Positions 12,996 to 24,749 of a stretch of DNA of 64,000 nucleotides are shown here, piece after piece. A program made the position numbers and the translations under genes. Source of the stretch: Cycas panzhihuaensis. Its lineage: Eukaryota; Cycadophyta. Each line of letters starts with the position of its first letter. Position 1 is the first letter of the stretch. The notes under the pieces were generated by a model. It was not told the origin of the DNA and did no database searches. It saw only the letters and a program-made list of their open reading frames with translations. The stretch is taken from contig CM041465.1 of assembly GCA_023213395.1 (NCBI GenBank), positions 190,409,741-190,473,740 on the forward strand. The letters are read 5' to 3'.

Positions 12996-14330
12996 AATAT
13001 GAATTCATGGGGATTATTGCCCTCAAATCATCAATCGATTTTACATAGAAAATGGGGAAAATGATTAATAAAGGTCATGTTGACTTCATCACAACATTAT
13101 TCTATATTTAGTTAGAGGAGTTAAAGGAAGAGTTACCCTAAACCAAAAGTAAGAAATAAATCTACTCCTCAATTATTACACTGATGTCTTTTAATAGTTA
13201 TGTAAGAGCCCACCACTTAGTTGAACCATGTAATACCTTATTAAGTGGAAGAATTATCATAACAAAATTTGACTTAGGAAGATAAATGATTTATTAGAGA
13301 ATATCCATCATCACTAATGCTTTATAGAAAAGTGTTTTTATAATAGGTAAAACTTGTTTAAAATCCAATCCATAATTAATGGGGGATGCACTAGTTATTC
13401 TTATCCTAAATTAGGGAAGAACTAGATTAATTAATAAGTGGTGTTATCTTCTAGGAAGTTATTTTATTGAAATGGTGATTAAAGATGAGTATATATAGAG
13501 GTCATAAGCCTTTATAATTCACTAATTTATTATGGATTTAAGCTCCAGAGACTAACTCTTGGAGGGACCTGTCCCTATTTGGTTTTCAAACTCGACTTTT
13601 AAAATGTCAAATTATTTATTTTTATGGCTATAGAAGAAAACCTTTATCATAAAGTTCTCTTTAAGGATGAGGATGTGTGGCCTTATGGCTTATTGTAAAA
13701 TTGCTTCAACAAGGATACCATGTTCAAGTCACTATGAGATTAAACCTAAGATACAAGGATGATGGGAATTTCCTAATGCAATTCAATTTAAGCATGTGAG
13801 AGGTTTGACTCCATCATCTAATCCTCCCAAAACCTAGACTTTAATCCCATTGCAATCCCTGCTTAAGCTTGAAATTATCTTAAATATGGTCATACAATAC
13901 ACCTATAAGTGAAAGATGTGCTCTAATACCATAGGCCCACCAAAAATGAATAATAAAATAAGAACAAATTAATAATATATAGTATATAGTGACGTTAGAT
14001 AAATAATCAAAAATAAATGAGGAGTACTAAGGTATATATTAAGTACTAAAATATTGAATATAAGATTTAATTAAATTAATTAACTATATAATTATTAAAA
14101 TGATCATAAGTTTTGGTTAACATAACTCTTATATTTATAGTCAAAATAATAGACCATTTATTGTGCTCACTTTTATAATTATTAAAATAATAAATGTTGG
14201 TTTTACTAGGTAACTTTTTTTCCCCTTTTTATTATTGATTCATTAATAGAAGATGAGACTCTAGATGTCAATCTAGAAGTTTATCTTCCTAAATGACTAC
14301 TTTTTTCCTTTAATATTTTTAACATAATTT
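12996..14330. other. Unassigned AT-rich DNA
   Basis: The protease reading ends here with no reverse transcriptase after it. A TGTAAGAGCCC sequence at 13200 resembles an LTR start, and ctctaatacca near 13921 resembles a reversed primer-binding site. Neither has a partner in the window. No gene is supported. Confidence 0.35.
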
Positions 14331-14500
14331 TATAATTTTTCTTGGAATGTTAGAGGATCTTCCTTAGCCTTGGGATGAACACTCATAAAGAATTAAATAT
14401 TATCAGAAGTGGGCATCCCTAATTTTCTCATCATTTAAGAATACACCCATTGGTAGTAAGTTATTTAATGTAGTTTTTTTCTATTTGGAGGTTAGAGAAT
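14330..14500 (+). pseudogene. Possible LINE endonuclease remnant
   Basis: One frame reads FSWNVRGSSLALG near 14337. This matches the first motif (SWNxRG) of plant L1-like endonuclease domains and is followed by a possible EYTHW block. Downstream similarity fades quickly and stops are dense. Chance cannot be ruled out, so this is only a weak call. The open frame at 14879-15061 has no recognisable content. Confidence 0.3.
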
Positions 14501-15049
14501 TTTGATTCTTTTAATCACCTTCAAGGCTCGGGTGGCATGGTTATCTCTTTCTCTAATTAGTTGAAATAATCTTTTATATGTTTAAGTTTTAATCCTTGTA
14601 GTCAACCCACATAGGTTATTTCCCATTTCTAAAATTTGTTTATTATCATCCTTAACATTTAATATAGTTAGATCTATATATGTTAAGATGGAAGGATTCC
14701 TTTGTCTTTTAGTTTTAGCCTAATTTTATTGTTTGATCAGCTTCTAAGGCTTATCCTAGACTATTTAAAGGGTGGTCATTAACCTTTAATTCCTCTAGGT
14801 TCACTTAATTTGACTATAGGGCTAGTTTTTGTTGACCCTCTAAAATGTACCCTTTATGAGATAATTATTTAGACTAATTTGCAACTATTTGAAGTATTAT
14901 TTTATGAATTCAATAATCATTTTTACTTAGGTATTTATTTCTTTTATATCCCTTATATAAAATTATATCTGAACTACTTATCCATATCCAATACTAATCA
15001 TACCCCCTATGCTTCACTTCTTATTTTCATCTTATTAGTCTTTTACTAC

Positions 15050-15475
15050 TATTGGAGTTAATCATCATCACTCCACTCCCACCTTTCCAACCAGGATTGT
15101 ACACCTCATTAACTTCAAATTAGACATGTGATGCTCAACATGTCAAGGTAAGTTTAACTTTGATTTATGTTAAGTTGAGTTAGTTTCATTTGAGTTAAGT
15201 TAACATTATTTTATTATTATTTTGAATTCAGAGGTTGAGGAGTTTCTCTCCTCCCCCAAATTATAAATATTGAGGGGTGTGCAACCTTAGTGTCTTTAGA
15301 CACTGCCTCCTTATTAGAAATTTGTAATGCTCACTTCTCACAATGGCCTGAATACAATGATTTCATGTTTATACAACTATGATGTTATTGTGATACATTG
15401 ATGTATTGATGCAATATTAATTTATGGTTATTTGATATATGTTCTACCCTATTCTCCTACAAATATATTTCCTAC
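15050..15475 (+). repeat. 5' LTR of gene-carrying element
   Basis: It starts TATTGGAGTTAATCATCATC (TA for TG) and ends TTTCCTACA. It is nearly identical to 19914-20350, including the hexanucleotide-rich block gttaagttgagttagtttc and a long run around ttatggttatttgatat. A block aattataaatattgagggg may contain its TATA region. Confidence 0.88.
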
Positions 15476-15476
15476 A

Positions 15477-15489
15477 TTTGGTATCATAG
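15477..15489 (+). promoter_or_regulatory. Primer-binding site
   Basis: The sequence ttggtatcatagt lies two bases past the LTR end and matches the TGGTATCA core complementary to initiator Met tRNA. Confidence 0.7.
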
Positions 15490-16400
15490 TGGGCGATTAC
15501 TGATCTGTGAAGTTTTTTGTGAAGAAGAAAAGAGATTTACTCGTATTTGAAGCAGATTTGCTCACAGCAACAAATATTCAATTACATTCATTTTTCTGCA
15601 AGTTTTTTAGCAAGTTTCAATCATTAATGAGTTATATTGGTGATATAACAAATATTTTTAGGTTTATTTTTAGATTTATGTATATCTACGCAGGATTTCA
15701 GTAGTAAGCCATATTTGCTCAAGTTTTTTCACAGATTTGAGCCATATTTCTTCAGTTCTACATATTTTATCTTATATTTCATTATTATTTCAGCAATAAG
15801 TTATATATATTCAAGCTTTTTCTTATATTTGAGTTTTTTTTCTTACATCTATTATATTTCACTTCAGATCTGGTACATAGTCTACAGATATACTTGTTTC
15901 AATAGTTATTTGACCATTTCTCCAGTATACTCATTTAGATCTGTAATATTTGGCTATATATCTACTATACTCATGTCAGATCTGTAATATTTAGCTTAAA
16001 ATCTGTAATATTTTCTCAAGTTTTCTTTAGATCTGTTATATTCTCTTTCAGATCTATATTTTTTCATCATATATTTGATGATTTTTTTCAAGTTTGTTAC
16101 CTATCTATAATTTTTTAGGCATATTCAACCTTCTAAAAGAAGATAAACAATATATCTCACTTTTGCAAGTCAGTTACAACCACATTTACCAAGTTCTTCA
16201 ATTGTTTTTTAATTTTAAACACTTTTTTTTTTGCACTATTTGCTGTAATATATTTGAAAAGATCTCAAGTACAAGTGTATACATTTCATTTATTTGTTAT
16301 ACCTATGTCAAAATAATTAAAAATCTTCTAGTTTCACTTGGCTCTATTGATTTACCAGTCTTTCATCACGATTGTTATAGAAATCTTTTGAATATAGCTT
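15490..16400 (+). repeat. T-rich leader with degenerate AGATCTGTAATATT repeats
   Basis: The leader carries several copies of a motif close to tcagatctgtaatattt (near 15866, 15936, 15977, 16002 and 16030) and repeated ctcaag/gttttttc words. It looks like an eroded tandem or dispersed short repeat, not coding sequence. Open frames of 65-102 codons here (15507-15704, 15715-15987, 16094-16402) are rich in Phe, Ile, Tyr and Ser because the DNA is T-rich, and they show no domain. Confidence 0.5.
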
Positions 16401-16712
16401 AAGAATCTACAAACTGAAATCTTGATTTCAAAATAATCAAGCAATCCCTTGTTATTTATATAGAAGAAAATTCTTTGAATCATTTGTATATACCAAATCT
16501 TTGCATTGTTCTTTACCAACAACGGATTGAACACAAAATAGAAATAACGAATAAATCTTAGCCTGAAAAAGGCCACTATCTTGCATTTCTAGAAGTAGAT
16601 TTAAAACCATTTTATAATCATAAAAAACCATGTATTAAAGTAGAGTAATTGGTTTCTGTTAAGAACTATATTTATCCTTATAAATCTGGTTAGCACCAAA
16701 TACCTATCATAC

Positions 16713-17390
16713 TCATTTTGGGCATATCCTGCAATCATTGCAGTTCATAGGATTCATTTTCATTATTCTCTTCATAAGGACATTAGTAGTGAAAAGAGCA
16801 TATGTGCTTGAGGCCTCTGCTAGGCCCTCCCTTAAGGTTCGGGGATCATAACCCAACTCTGTCTTTGCCTTTATACATGAATAAGTCCATTGATGCTTGA
16901 GAACATAGACAGTCGGATAGCTAATAAGAGGAAGTTTCCCTATAATTAGAGCCCAAAAGACTGAGAGCCATCCATATATTTCTTCCGCCAATTATGCCTT
17001 TATGCATTACTGCTACATGGCCATATGCAACATCGTCAACATGGGAAAATAATACCTTAGCAGCCCCATTACCAACGTAACCAGGCAAGCATCTATTAAA
17101 ACGTTCAACTATCATATGAGCAATAATATTTCTTGCAGTAAGTTTTCCAGGCCCATATATGACACCTGGATAAAGTAGCACAATAGGTAACCCTTCAATT
17201 ACTGCTTGTTGTGCGATTCCATCAGCCACAGCCTTGGACTTCTCATATTCCGTGTAGTAGAATTTTCCAGGATGTACCTATCTTTTATCTGAAATGTAAC
17301 CATCAGTTGATTCAAGAGCAAAAAATGAAGAAGTGTAAATCAATTTTTGAAGCGTAGCTGTGTGCCTCACAGTTTCACTTACAAATATGA
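16713..17390 (-). pseudogene. Farnesol dehydrogenase/dihydroflavonol-4-reductase-like fragment (extended SDR)
   Basis: Reading leftward from about 17390, the frame gives LIYTSSFFAL, then YEKSKAVAD with the YxxxK catalytic pair of short-chain dehydrogenases, GLPIVLLYPGVIYGPGKLT and FSHVDDVAYGHVAVMHKG. A one-base frame change near 16985 leads to IYGWLSVFW, GKLPLISYPTV and ELGYDPRTLREGL. Block order and wording match the plant NAD(P)-binding family that includes farnesol dehydrogenase and DFR-like proteins. The N-terminal Rossmann GxxGxxG is absent. About 35-40 residues between MHKGIIGG and IYGWLS are missing, and a TAG lies at about residue 28 of the fragment. It lies antisense inside an LTR element, so it is a captured, non-functional piece. 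No introns are visible in the aligned part. Confidence 0.85.
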
Positions 17391-17700
17391 ACGCCACTTA
17401 CCCATTACCAGGTATACGGCTGTATATTATTCATAGCGATTAGATACGCGATCATTTTGATCTGGTTGTCGTGGATTGTAAGTCTTCCATTATCTCTACT
17501 GTGTGGCATTCCAGAACTTCAACCTTCGATATTGTTGTTAGTCTTCAAGCTTTGGTTTATAACGGCTCATGCAGTCCATGGACAGGTTTTAGAGGGCACT
17601 TCAGTAGCCATCTCCACGTGAGGCTGCGTGCAGAATGGTATGCAGTGTGCAGGCCGCAGCTACGGGCAGTGGGATAGCAGGTGCAGTAGCGCCATTCAAA
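17391..17700 (-). other. GC-richer block adjoining the captured gene fragment
   Basis: This block holds many CpG dinucleotides, unlike the surrounding DNA, and so is probably of host-gene origin. On the minus strand a short stretch near 17620-17660 reads AACTLHTILHAA, which weakly resembles the HVIFHAA region that precedes the catalytic block in the same enzyme family. Continuity to 17390 is not clean. It could be an eroded upstream exon, or untranslated or intron sequence of the captured gene. The + strand frame at 17471-17677 is probably a shadow. Confidence 0.4.
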
Positions 17701-19178
17701 TTCTTTTATTTTTTTAACTTTTTAATTTTTTATAAAATTTAAAAAAAAATAAATTTTATTATATAAAATCTCAAGTCTAGGGTTTAAAGGGGTTAAGCCC
17801 CATTTTATCTCAGTCCCCGGTCTCATTCCACCATCACGTGACCATTAGTCACTTCAAAAAGGAGCTTTCCACTCTTTTATATAAACGTTTTTCTTTTTAT
17901 TTTTAAAATTTTTTATTTTTATATAGGGTTATTAGCATTTTTTTGTCATAACTCCTCACTGAGAGATTAGTTTCAGACAAAACTACTTTCATTAGGTTGA
18001 AAATTTTCTGTAGATAAATTTTGACTGGTCATATGACCAATTTGGTGATAATTTGACCCCGTTTCAGTCGATTTAAAGTCAATCAGCCTTTTTCCAATTT
18101 TTTACAAAATTATTTTTTGAACTGGCTGTATTTTATTACCTGGAAACTATTTTCTACCTAAATTTATTCTACATTGATCTATGTTCAACAAACTTCATTA
18201 CCCATATTTTATTTTATTTTTTTGAATTTATTTTGACCATTATTTTAATCGTTGAAATTGACATTTTAGTGGTTTTTAGCATTTTTTTAACATTTTTACA
18301 TAAAGGTACTTGTTACTGTTTTTACTATAACTTTTCTGTTTGACATCTAAATTTAGTTCCGTCAGTTTCATTGGGAATTTAACTCATTCCCCTTCAAACT
18401 GACATATTCTTTCATATGTTTTAAGGTGATTTTACTTATTTTTAAATCCATTAAATTTGGACTACTTAATAGCCCAAATCTGTCATTTTTTGCATATTTT
18501 TATATAAAAATTTTCAAAAAATTTCAACCAAAAATATATTTAGTAGTTTTACAAAACATATTTGATCATTTTTTCAATACTTTCTAAAGTTTTATTAGCA
18601 ATTTTGAACTCCCCACTCCTATTAGGCCTTAAAACAAGGCATGCTTACTTTGGATCATCAAAACTTAACTTATAGGAACCCGTTTTCAAAACGATCAGTT
18701 CTGTTGGATTCATATTTTGTTTATCCTCATACTCGTAAAGTTTCACATCATTTTGATATCATTTAGTATATTTTTGAAGCTGTCAAACTTAAGGTTGTCC
18801 CCTAACCCTTCTTTTAAAAAGTTTCTTTATACTCCTTATCTTTCAAAGTAAAATATACATATATTTCAATTTTTCTAGTATTATATATTATCATCAAGGC
18901 TACGGATTTCTTGAATTAAGAATTTACATTTATTTATTTGAAGAAAATCTAAAGGTTAAGGTCTTATTTCAAATTGGTATTTTTAAAAGAATATTGGTAT
19001 ATGTTTTCAAAGTTGCTTCTATATTCATTATTTCTTTATTACATTTAGTTCATTTATTTTCAAAAGGTATTACATTTCTTTTGAAGAGTATATTTGATAT
19101 CATACAAGTTTAGTCACTTATTAACTTTATTTGATTTCATAAAAGCATCTTTTATATGTTCTAAAGTTTTTTTATAAC
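17701..19178 (+). other. AT-rich interior of the gene-carrying element
   Basis: This non-coding stretch lies between the captured fragment and the gag start. Poly-A/T runs and no recognisable domain were seen. It probably contains the rest of the element leader that lay upstream of gag before or after capture. Confidence 0.4.
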
Positions 19179-19800
19179 ATGGCACAATTACCTATAATTG
19201 ATGGGCAAAATTTTTTAGAATGGCATAAGCTTATGAAGAATTATTTTATTGCACATAATCTATGGAAGATGACTATGATGTTATTATTAAGGAAAATATT
19301 AGAAAGGATAATGAAGCATTAGGATTATTATTTTGTATTATGAATGCTGATGTTTTTTCAAGGGTTTATGAATTAACAACTTCTAAATCAGCTTAGAATG
19401 TATTGATTTCTACTTATGGGGGAGATACCCTCCATGTATTTGATGATAGTTTTGTTGAGTATGTGAGATAGGTGATAGAACAAGTGGATCATGATGATAA
19501 AACCAATGAAGATTCAGAACAAATGCAGGACCAACTTGCTACACAAGGATTTGATCCTCCATTTGAGGGGGAGAATGAAAATGAATCCTATAATATGATG
19601 GAGAATAAATCTGATATGACGAAAAAGGAATCTTATGATATGACAGTTGTTGATAGCATACAGATTATAAAAGATAAAGTTCAAATTCAAATTTTTCTTA
19701 ATGTTTAAGTTGACAAAGTCAAAATTGCATCTATACATATATACTTGAATCAAACATACAGTTTCTTTGCATCATACCTTGGTTAAGAGATATATTTTGC
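19179..19800 (+). pseudogene. copia gag start joined to a short acidic tail
   Basis: The ATG at 19179 begins MAQLPIIDGQNFLEWHKLMK, typical of a copia gag N-terminus. After a one-base shift near 19266 the frame continues DYDVIIKENIRKDNEALG and later LISTYGGDT. The gag is cut short. It is followed by a Glu/Asp-rich stretch (open at 19472-19708) with PPFEGENENES, resembling the integrase-RT linker of copia polyproteins. Integrase core, reverse transcriptase and most of RNase H are absent, so the element cannot copy itself. Confidence 0.65.
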
Positions 19801-19900
19801 AAGAAGGTTGAAGTATGTTAATGAAGATCAAAATTTTAAAGTTTTTTTCAAGTACAAATTCCATAAGTTTAAAGAAAAGATACAAGTGTTCATGATGACA

Positions 19901-19913
19901 TTAAGGGGGAGAA
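19901..19913 (+). promoter_or_regulatory. Polypurine tract
   Basis: The sequence ttaagggggagaa immediately precedes the 3' LTR start TGTTGGAG. It primes plus-strand synthesis in the family. Confidence 0.8.
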
Positions 19914-20350
19914 TGTTGGAGTTAATCGTCATCACTCCACTCCCACCTTTCTAACTAGGATTGTACACCTCATCAACTTCAATTTAGACATGTGATGCTC
20001 AACATGTCAAGGTAAGTTAAGGTAAATTTAACTTTGATTTATGTTAAGTTGAGTTAGTTTCATTTGAGTTAAGTTAACATTATTTTATTATTATTTTGAA
20101 TTCAGGGGTTGAGAAGTTTTTCTCCTCTCCCAAATTATAAATATTGAGGGGTGTGCAACCTTACTGTCTTTAAACACTACCTCCTTATTGAAAATTTGTA
20201 ATGCTCACTTCTCACAATGGCTTGAATACAATGATTTCATGTTTATGCAACTATGATACTATTGTGATACATTGATGTATTGATGTAATATTGATTTATG
20301 GTTATTTGATATATGTTCTTCCCTGTTCTCCTGTAAATGTATTTCCTGCA
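19914..20350 (+). repeat. 3' LTR of gene-carrying element
   Basis: It starts TGTTGGAGTTAATCG and ends TTTCCTGCA, with canonical TG...CA ends. It contains one extra ggtaaat-type repeat word compared with 15050-15475. The flank gctac follows. Confidence 0.88.
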
Positions 20351-20578
20351 GCTACTTAGCCCTTTTCTTCCTTTATTTCATCATCTCTTTGTAATACTTT
20401 ACGCCCAATTTTTACTTCCTATATATCAGCCCCATATGTTTCTATTTATACATCACAATCTCACTCTAAAGCAACATTACACCTACTCTCTTATCATCTT
20501 ATTATAGCCCATAATGACTAATATTTATTTCTCCTATATGTCATTTTTTGATTGCCATGTATACTACTACAAGAGCAT

Positions 20579-20580
<2 letters not shown>
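20351..20580. other. Short unassigned spacer
   Basis: This is the target DNA between two LTR elements. It is pyrimidine-rich on the + strand, and no motif was recognised. Confidence 0.4.
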
Positions 20581-20639
<59 letters not shown>

Positions 20640-20640
20640 C
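20581..20640 (+). repeat. (CT)n(AT)n microsatellite
   Basis: A run of CT dinucleotides (about 20581-20618) passes directly into AT dinucleotides (to about 20638) at the 5' LTR edge. A second (AT)(GT) run lies at about 20762-20802. Confidence 0.95.
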
Positions 20641-21270
20641 ACACATAAGACTTAGGAGGTTTTGTTCTTGAAATAGTCCACATAATAAAGTAGTCTTAGC
20701 ATGCTTTACAGTGAAGATTTTACAAAATGATGGGGTGGAAATTTGTTTAGTATTCATGAAGTATATATATATGTGTATGTGTGTGTGTGTGTGTGTGTGT
20801 ATGTTTATGTATCTCATGATTTACTCTTCACAAGAAGCATCTTTCGATAAGGTATAATAGGAAGATTAATTGCTATGAGTTGTGAGTCCTTAATATGGCA
20901 AGTCATAAATAGATCATGGACATCGATTGGAAGGAACACATGGTTACATTAAGACCAATTTACAAGTGGGCTAAATGCTTGAAAGAGTAAAGGAATTTTT
21001 AAAATTTTATGAAGGATTATATCATAATTAAAATACCATTATCAAAATGAAAGACATGTAGTACCATCATAGCAACTTTGCATTTAAAAGGTTTTCACAT
21101 AACATTAATTATGAGTAGATAAAGTGTGAAGCAAATCTTAACATGACATGTGGGTAATTCACAAAATTATAGAGACATAAGAAAAGTAAGAATTGTATAA
21201 GAAGGAGTTGATCAATCATTGGCCATGGTAATAAATCACGATCAACTATTTGTATAAGCATTATAAGATT
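20641..21270 (+). repeat. 5' LTR of gypsy element, first part
   Basis: It aligns to 29205-29815 and 31940-32560, sharing agacttaggag, aatagtccac, aatttgtttagtat-like words and the end of the gatcatggac block. It stops near 21270 and resumes near 23860. Confidence 0.75.
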
Positions 21271-21279
21271 TGGTGATAT

Positions 21280-23860
21280 CATATGTCACGACCCTACTAG
21301 ATCACTTAACACTCATGACTCTACCTCAATGAATTTCACCTAAGTTATTCAATAAGCTAATTCTAAACTATTTAAGTCTTAAGTTTATAAAATATTATTT
21401 CAAATATGGAATTTATAATGGAATATAGTTTGCCTAATAGATGCAGCAAATCTAAGTGGAAAGAGATTCTTTTACACTTTCAATGAGGTCTCTTTCATAA
21501 TTAACAATTATTACAAAATAAATCATAAGAAGCCAAAATAATCAGTTCAATAATAATTTGTCTTATATATAATCAACTAAATTGAGAAAGGAGGCTAACT
21601 AGATTATAGTAGAGGAATTCATTACTTAACCAATCATAATCCTAAAGAGGAAAGTGGCCCTAAGCTAAATCACATGATATAAATACTAGAGTACTGATGT
21701 TTCACTCTTTACTCGATCCCCTTAGATATCTATTTACATAAGTTATCATTGAAATGTCAATTTATGTAACTAGACACTATTTTAATATTTTAACCTCTAC
21801 TATAATATTTTAACTTATACACTTTTCTTATCCTTTAAGATAAAAGTTAAAAAATTCCATCTACATATGGCTCACCATAGAGATAATCTTGATGGACTAC
21901 CTCATTGTGTAACACGTGTGTTCCATACCATACAACCAATCCTAAATAATATGTGGACTCACTCCACCCTCAAAGAAAATATGGATTGACTCCTCTCTTA
22001 ATGAAAAAGGGGACTCACTCTGCCTAATTTTGTTTATAAATAATGACAACTAGAGTATAGAGGGCAGCTCTCTACTTTATCTAAAATTATTATTTAACAC
22101 CCATAAAATAGTCCAAAGAGATTAAATGAGAGATCAAGCACACACTTATGACACTCATAATCATGTCCCTTATATGGGATGGTAATGGTTACTAAGACCA
22201 ATATAGATAGAACTGTCTCAATTCTTATGCATGTAAAAATAACTAAAGGGTAATCACTCAACTCTTATGCACATAGAAATAACTAGAGTAGAGCACACCC
22301 ACTTAACCTTATCTTAAAATTATTTGAATAAACTCCCCTAACTAAGTTATAGTACTTTGTATACAAGGAGTTCTTAACCACTTTTTTGAAATCTATAATA
22401 AGTTTTCATGAAAGAATAAGAACTCTATCTAGTATGCCTTTCTATAAATAAAAAGTATAACTTTAATTGTTTGACTTAGAATAACTTTTCATGCAGTTAT
22501 GGATAATTCATAAAATCCCTAACATTAGTTACAAGCACCTTTTATCTACTAAATATCTAAAAATTAGATCTAATCTCCAAGTTTACTCCCTTAAAACCTA
22601 TCTTATTATTACTTTCTCTTTCATAGAACTTACATTTTTGCCTCAAAATTCTTCTAGCATCCAAAAACTATAGCATAAACTAAAAGATACCTTCTTACTT
22701 ATATTTTTAGACTATACCTCCTCATATGCATGATTTGTTTCCCTATCATTAATTCCATTAAGAATAAGTGGAGAAATATATGTTTTTGTAGCTGTAAAAG
22801 TGCTCATAATGGTTACAAATGTGTATGTAGTTCTTGTTGTTAAAATAACTATAAACTACCCACTACATCCATTTTCCAAAAATGTCTTCTTATAGGGGAT
22901 TTTAGAGTGGCCCATACCTATCTAATCATCTAAATGGATTTAATTCAATCTGAATGAAACTACTCTAATGTGATTTGAACTATAAATAAAGAAGTTATGA
23001 GTAGAACTATGGGAAGCTACCATTTGTCCCTTTGATTTTATATTTCTATAACTTTTCAAGTGATTATTTTTTCCTCAAAGACTTATCTATGGGTTTATAA
23101 GAAATACCCTTTCTTAACTATTTACCTATATGTGCATTTGTGAACTTGTAGGCAACTTTTCTTTTTTCATAATTTTATATTCATGCATTTTGAGTCCACC
23201 TCTCAATGACCCATTTATAAAGTCATGAGAAATGTTTTATTCAATAAGACTTAACTCAAATGTCTACTTAGAATTTTTATAAATTTTCACTATAGTATCT
23301 ATTTTCAATGCTTCAACAACCATTGTAAATCTTGTAGCCTATTCTTTAACTAAATGGGGTATTTCTCTGGAAATTTTGTCCATCAATTATACTCTTATAT
23401 CTTAAAGTTGTTATATGTATTTTTGTATTTGTCTTTTACCATTATAATAAATGTATCTCTCTATTCTTTCATTGTTCATATTGTGTGCTAGTTTGTATAT
23501 ATTATTCCTTTAAGTAATTTAGTTTGCTTTTGTATTATGCAAGCCATAACAAAATAACATAAAGAAATTATATTAATAAAGGTGTTAGAAAAGAAACCCT
23601 ACACCTTAAATCTTGATATAACATAACCTAACATAAAATATTAACTAATATAAATAACTAAAAATAGTGCATCCTCATACTTGGTAGAGCATGGAATAAA
23701 CTTGTACCTTATATAGGGTGAATAACACTATAAAACAAAGAAGATTTATAATTGAATAAGATATAGGGTAAATAAAAATTTTATATGCATACATAGTTGA
23801 GAGCTAACCTACTTAATAAAAAAAAAAAATTAAGTCATTTAAGGTTGGGTCCTTATAGTG
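21280..23860. mobile_element. 2.6 kb non-coding insert, possible solo LTR
   Basis: The insert interrupts an LTR whose two halves rejoin when it is removed. Its left part has TGTCACGACCC (from 21284), a common start of long gypsy LTRs, and its right end reads ggttgggtcc. No coding motif is visible. Length, start sequence and lack of genes fit a solo LTR left by recombination of a gypsy element with large LTRs. A target duplication was not resolved (gtgatat on the left against gtgtata on the right is only similar). An ORF at 22491-22673 has no recognisable content. Confidence 0.45.
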
Positions 23861-24415
23861 TATATGTTGATCTAGTGCTAGTTACATTTTTAAGATAGGG
23901 ATTATTATATACTTAGTATATATTAAATTATGGGAAAAATATAGTACTTCCTAATAACACCATTAAAGACACTGTGCAAAAGAGGCTCAATCAATACTGA
24001 AATCCATAGTATATATCCTAGAGCTGTAGTTGATGACTAGTAGAATAAAAAGAAAATATAAGTAAGGATATATGGGACTTAGGCTAAATTAGAGGGAGTT
24101 TATTTTGCCCCCTTAACACTTAAAAAGATGTTTTTCCTTCTTATCTTTTAACTTTTTAAGCAATGGTTTAGTAGAGAAGAAAGGAGAGCAACACTTAGTA
24201 GAGCTACATAATGTAATCTTAGCCCTTCTAGGCATTTCCTTTATAATGTACAATTATAACTATTAATTAAACTTTTCTTTTGGAAAGGTCTTAGTTGAAC
24301 TACTATGTGTCGTGAGTTAATATTATATTTATTTATTATTAAACCCCTTTTATTTTTTAAAGGTATTGAGTCATTTGGAAATTAGTGCATTATGAGGATT
24401 AACAGAGAGAACTAT
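23861..24415 (+). repeat. 5' LTR of gypsy element, second part
   Basis: It continues the alignment with 29825-30386: tgtatatgttgatc, then aaggatatatggga, gtagagctacataat and ttattaaacccctttt. The end actata is followed after four bases by tttagtatcata, a worn primer-binding site. Confidence 0.75.
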
Positions 24416-24749
24416 ATTAGTTTAGTATCATAATAAATGTTACCCAATAGATGAAGTATTTATAAGTCAATAAGCCCAAGTAAACTATCTCTACCATTTA
24501 TAGCTAAGTCTAAGTTTAAAAATAAACTTTACAAAATATTTAAAAAAAAATACAATATAAGCAAGAGTAATATTCTATAAAGATTCTAAAATTTCAAAGA
24601 GGAAAGGAGAAAAAGGGGAAGAGAGTAAACTAGGGTTAGGAGACAACTTAGAGTTAAAGTAAGAGGAGATTAGAGATGAATAATAAGAATAAGATTAATG
24701 AATATTAAGAAATTATTGGTTAAGTACTTAAGTAAGTAGAAGAGTTTAG

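Larger units (their letters stand above)
15050..20350 (+). mobile_element. Non-autonomous LTR retroelement carrying a host-gene fragment
   Basis: LTRs of about 426 and 437 bp (15050-15475 and 19914-20350) are very alike and flank 4.4 kb. A primer-binding-site-like ttggtatcatagt follows the 5' LTR, and a clear polypurine tract (ttaagggggagaa) precedes the 3' LTR. Flanks actac and gctac match at four of five bases. Inside are a T-rich leader, an antisense farnesol-dehydrogenase-like gene fragment (16713-17390), a second AT-rich stretch, a gag start and a short C-terminal remnant. Integrase and reverse transcriptase are missing. It must have depended on a related full-length copia element for mobility (inference). 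Confidence 0.85.

Noticed and set aside
13921-13935. Reversed primer-binding-site-like ctctaataccata
   Set aside because: No LTR pair, coding region or polypurine tract consistent with a minus-strand element could be found around it.
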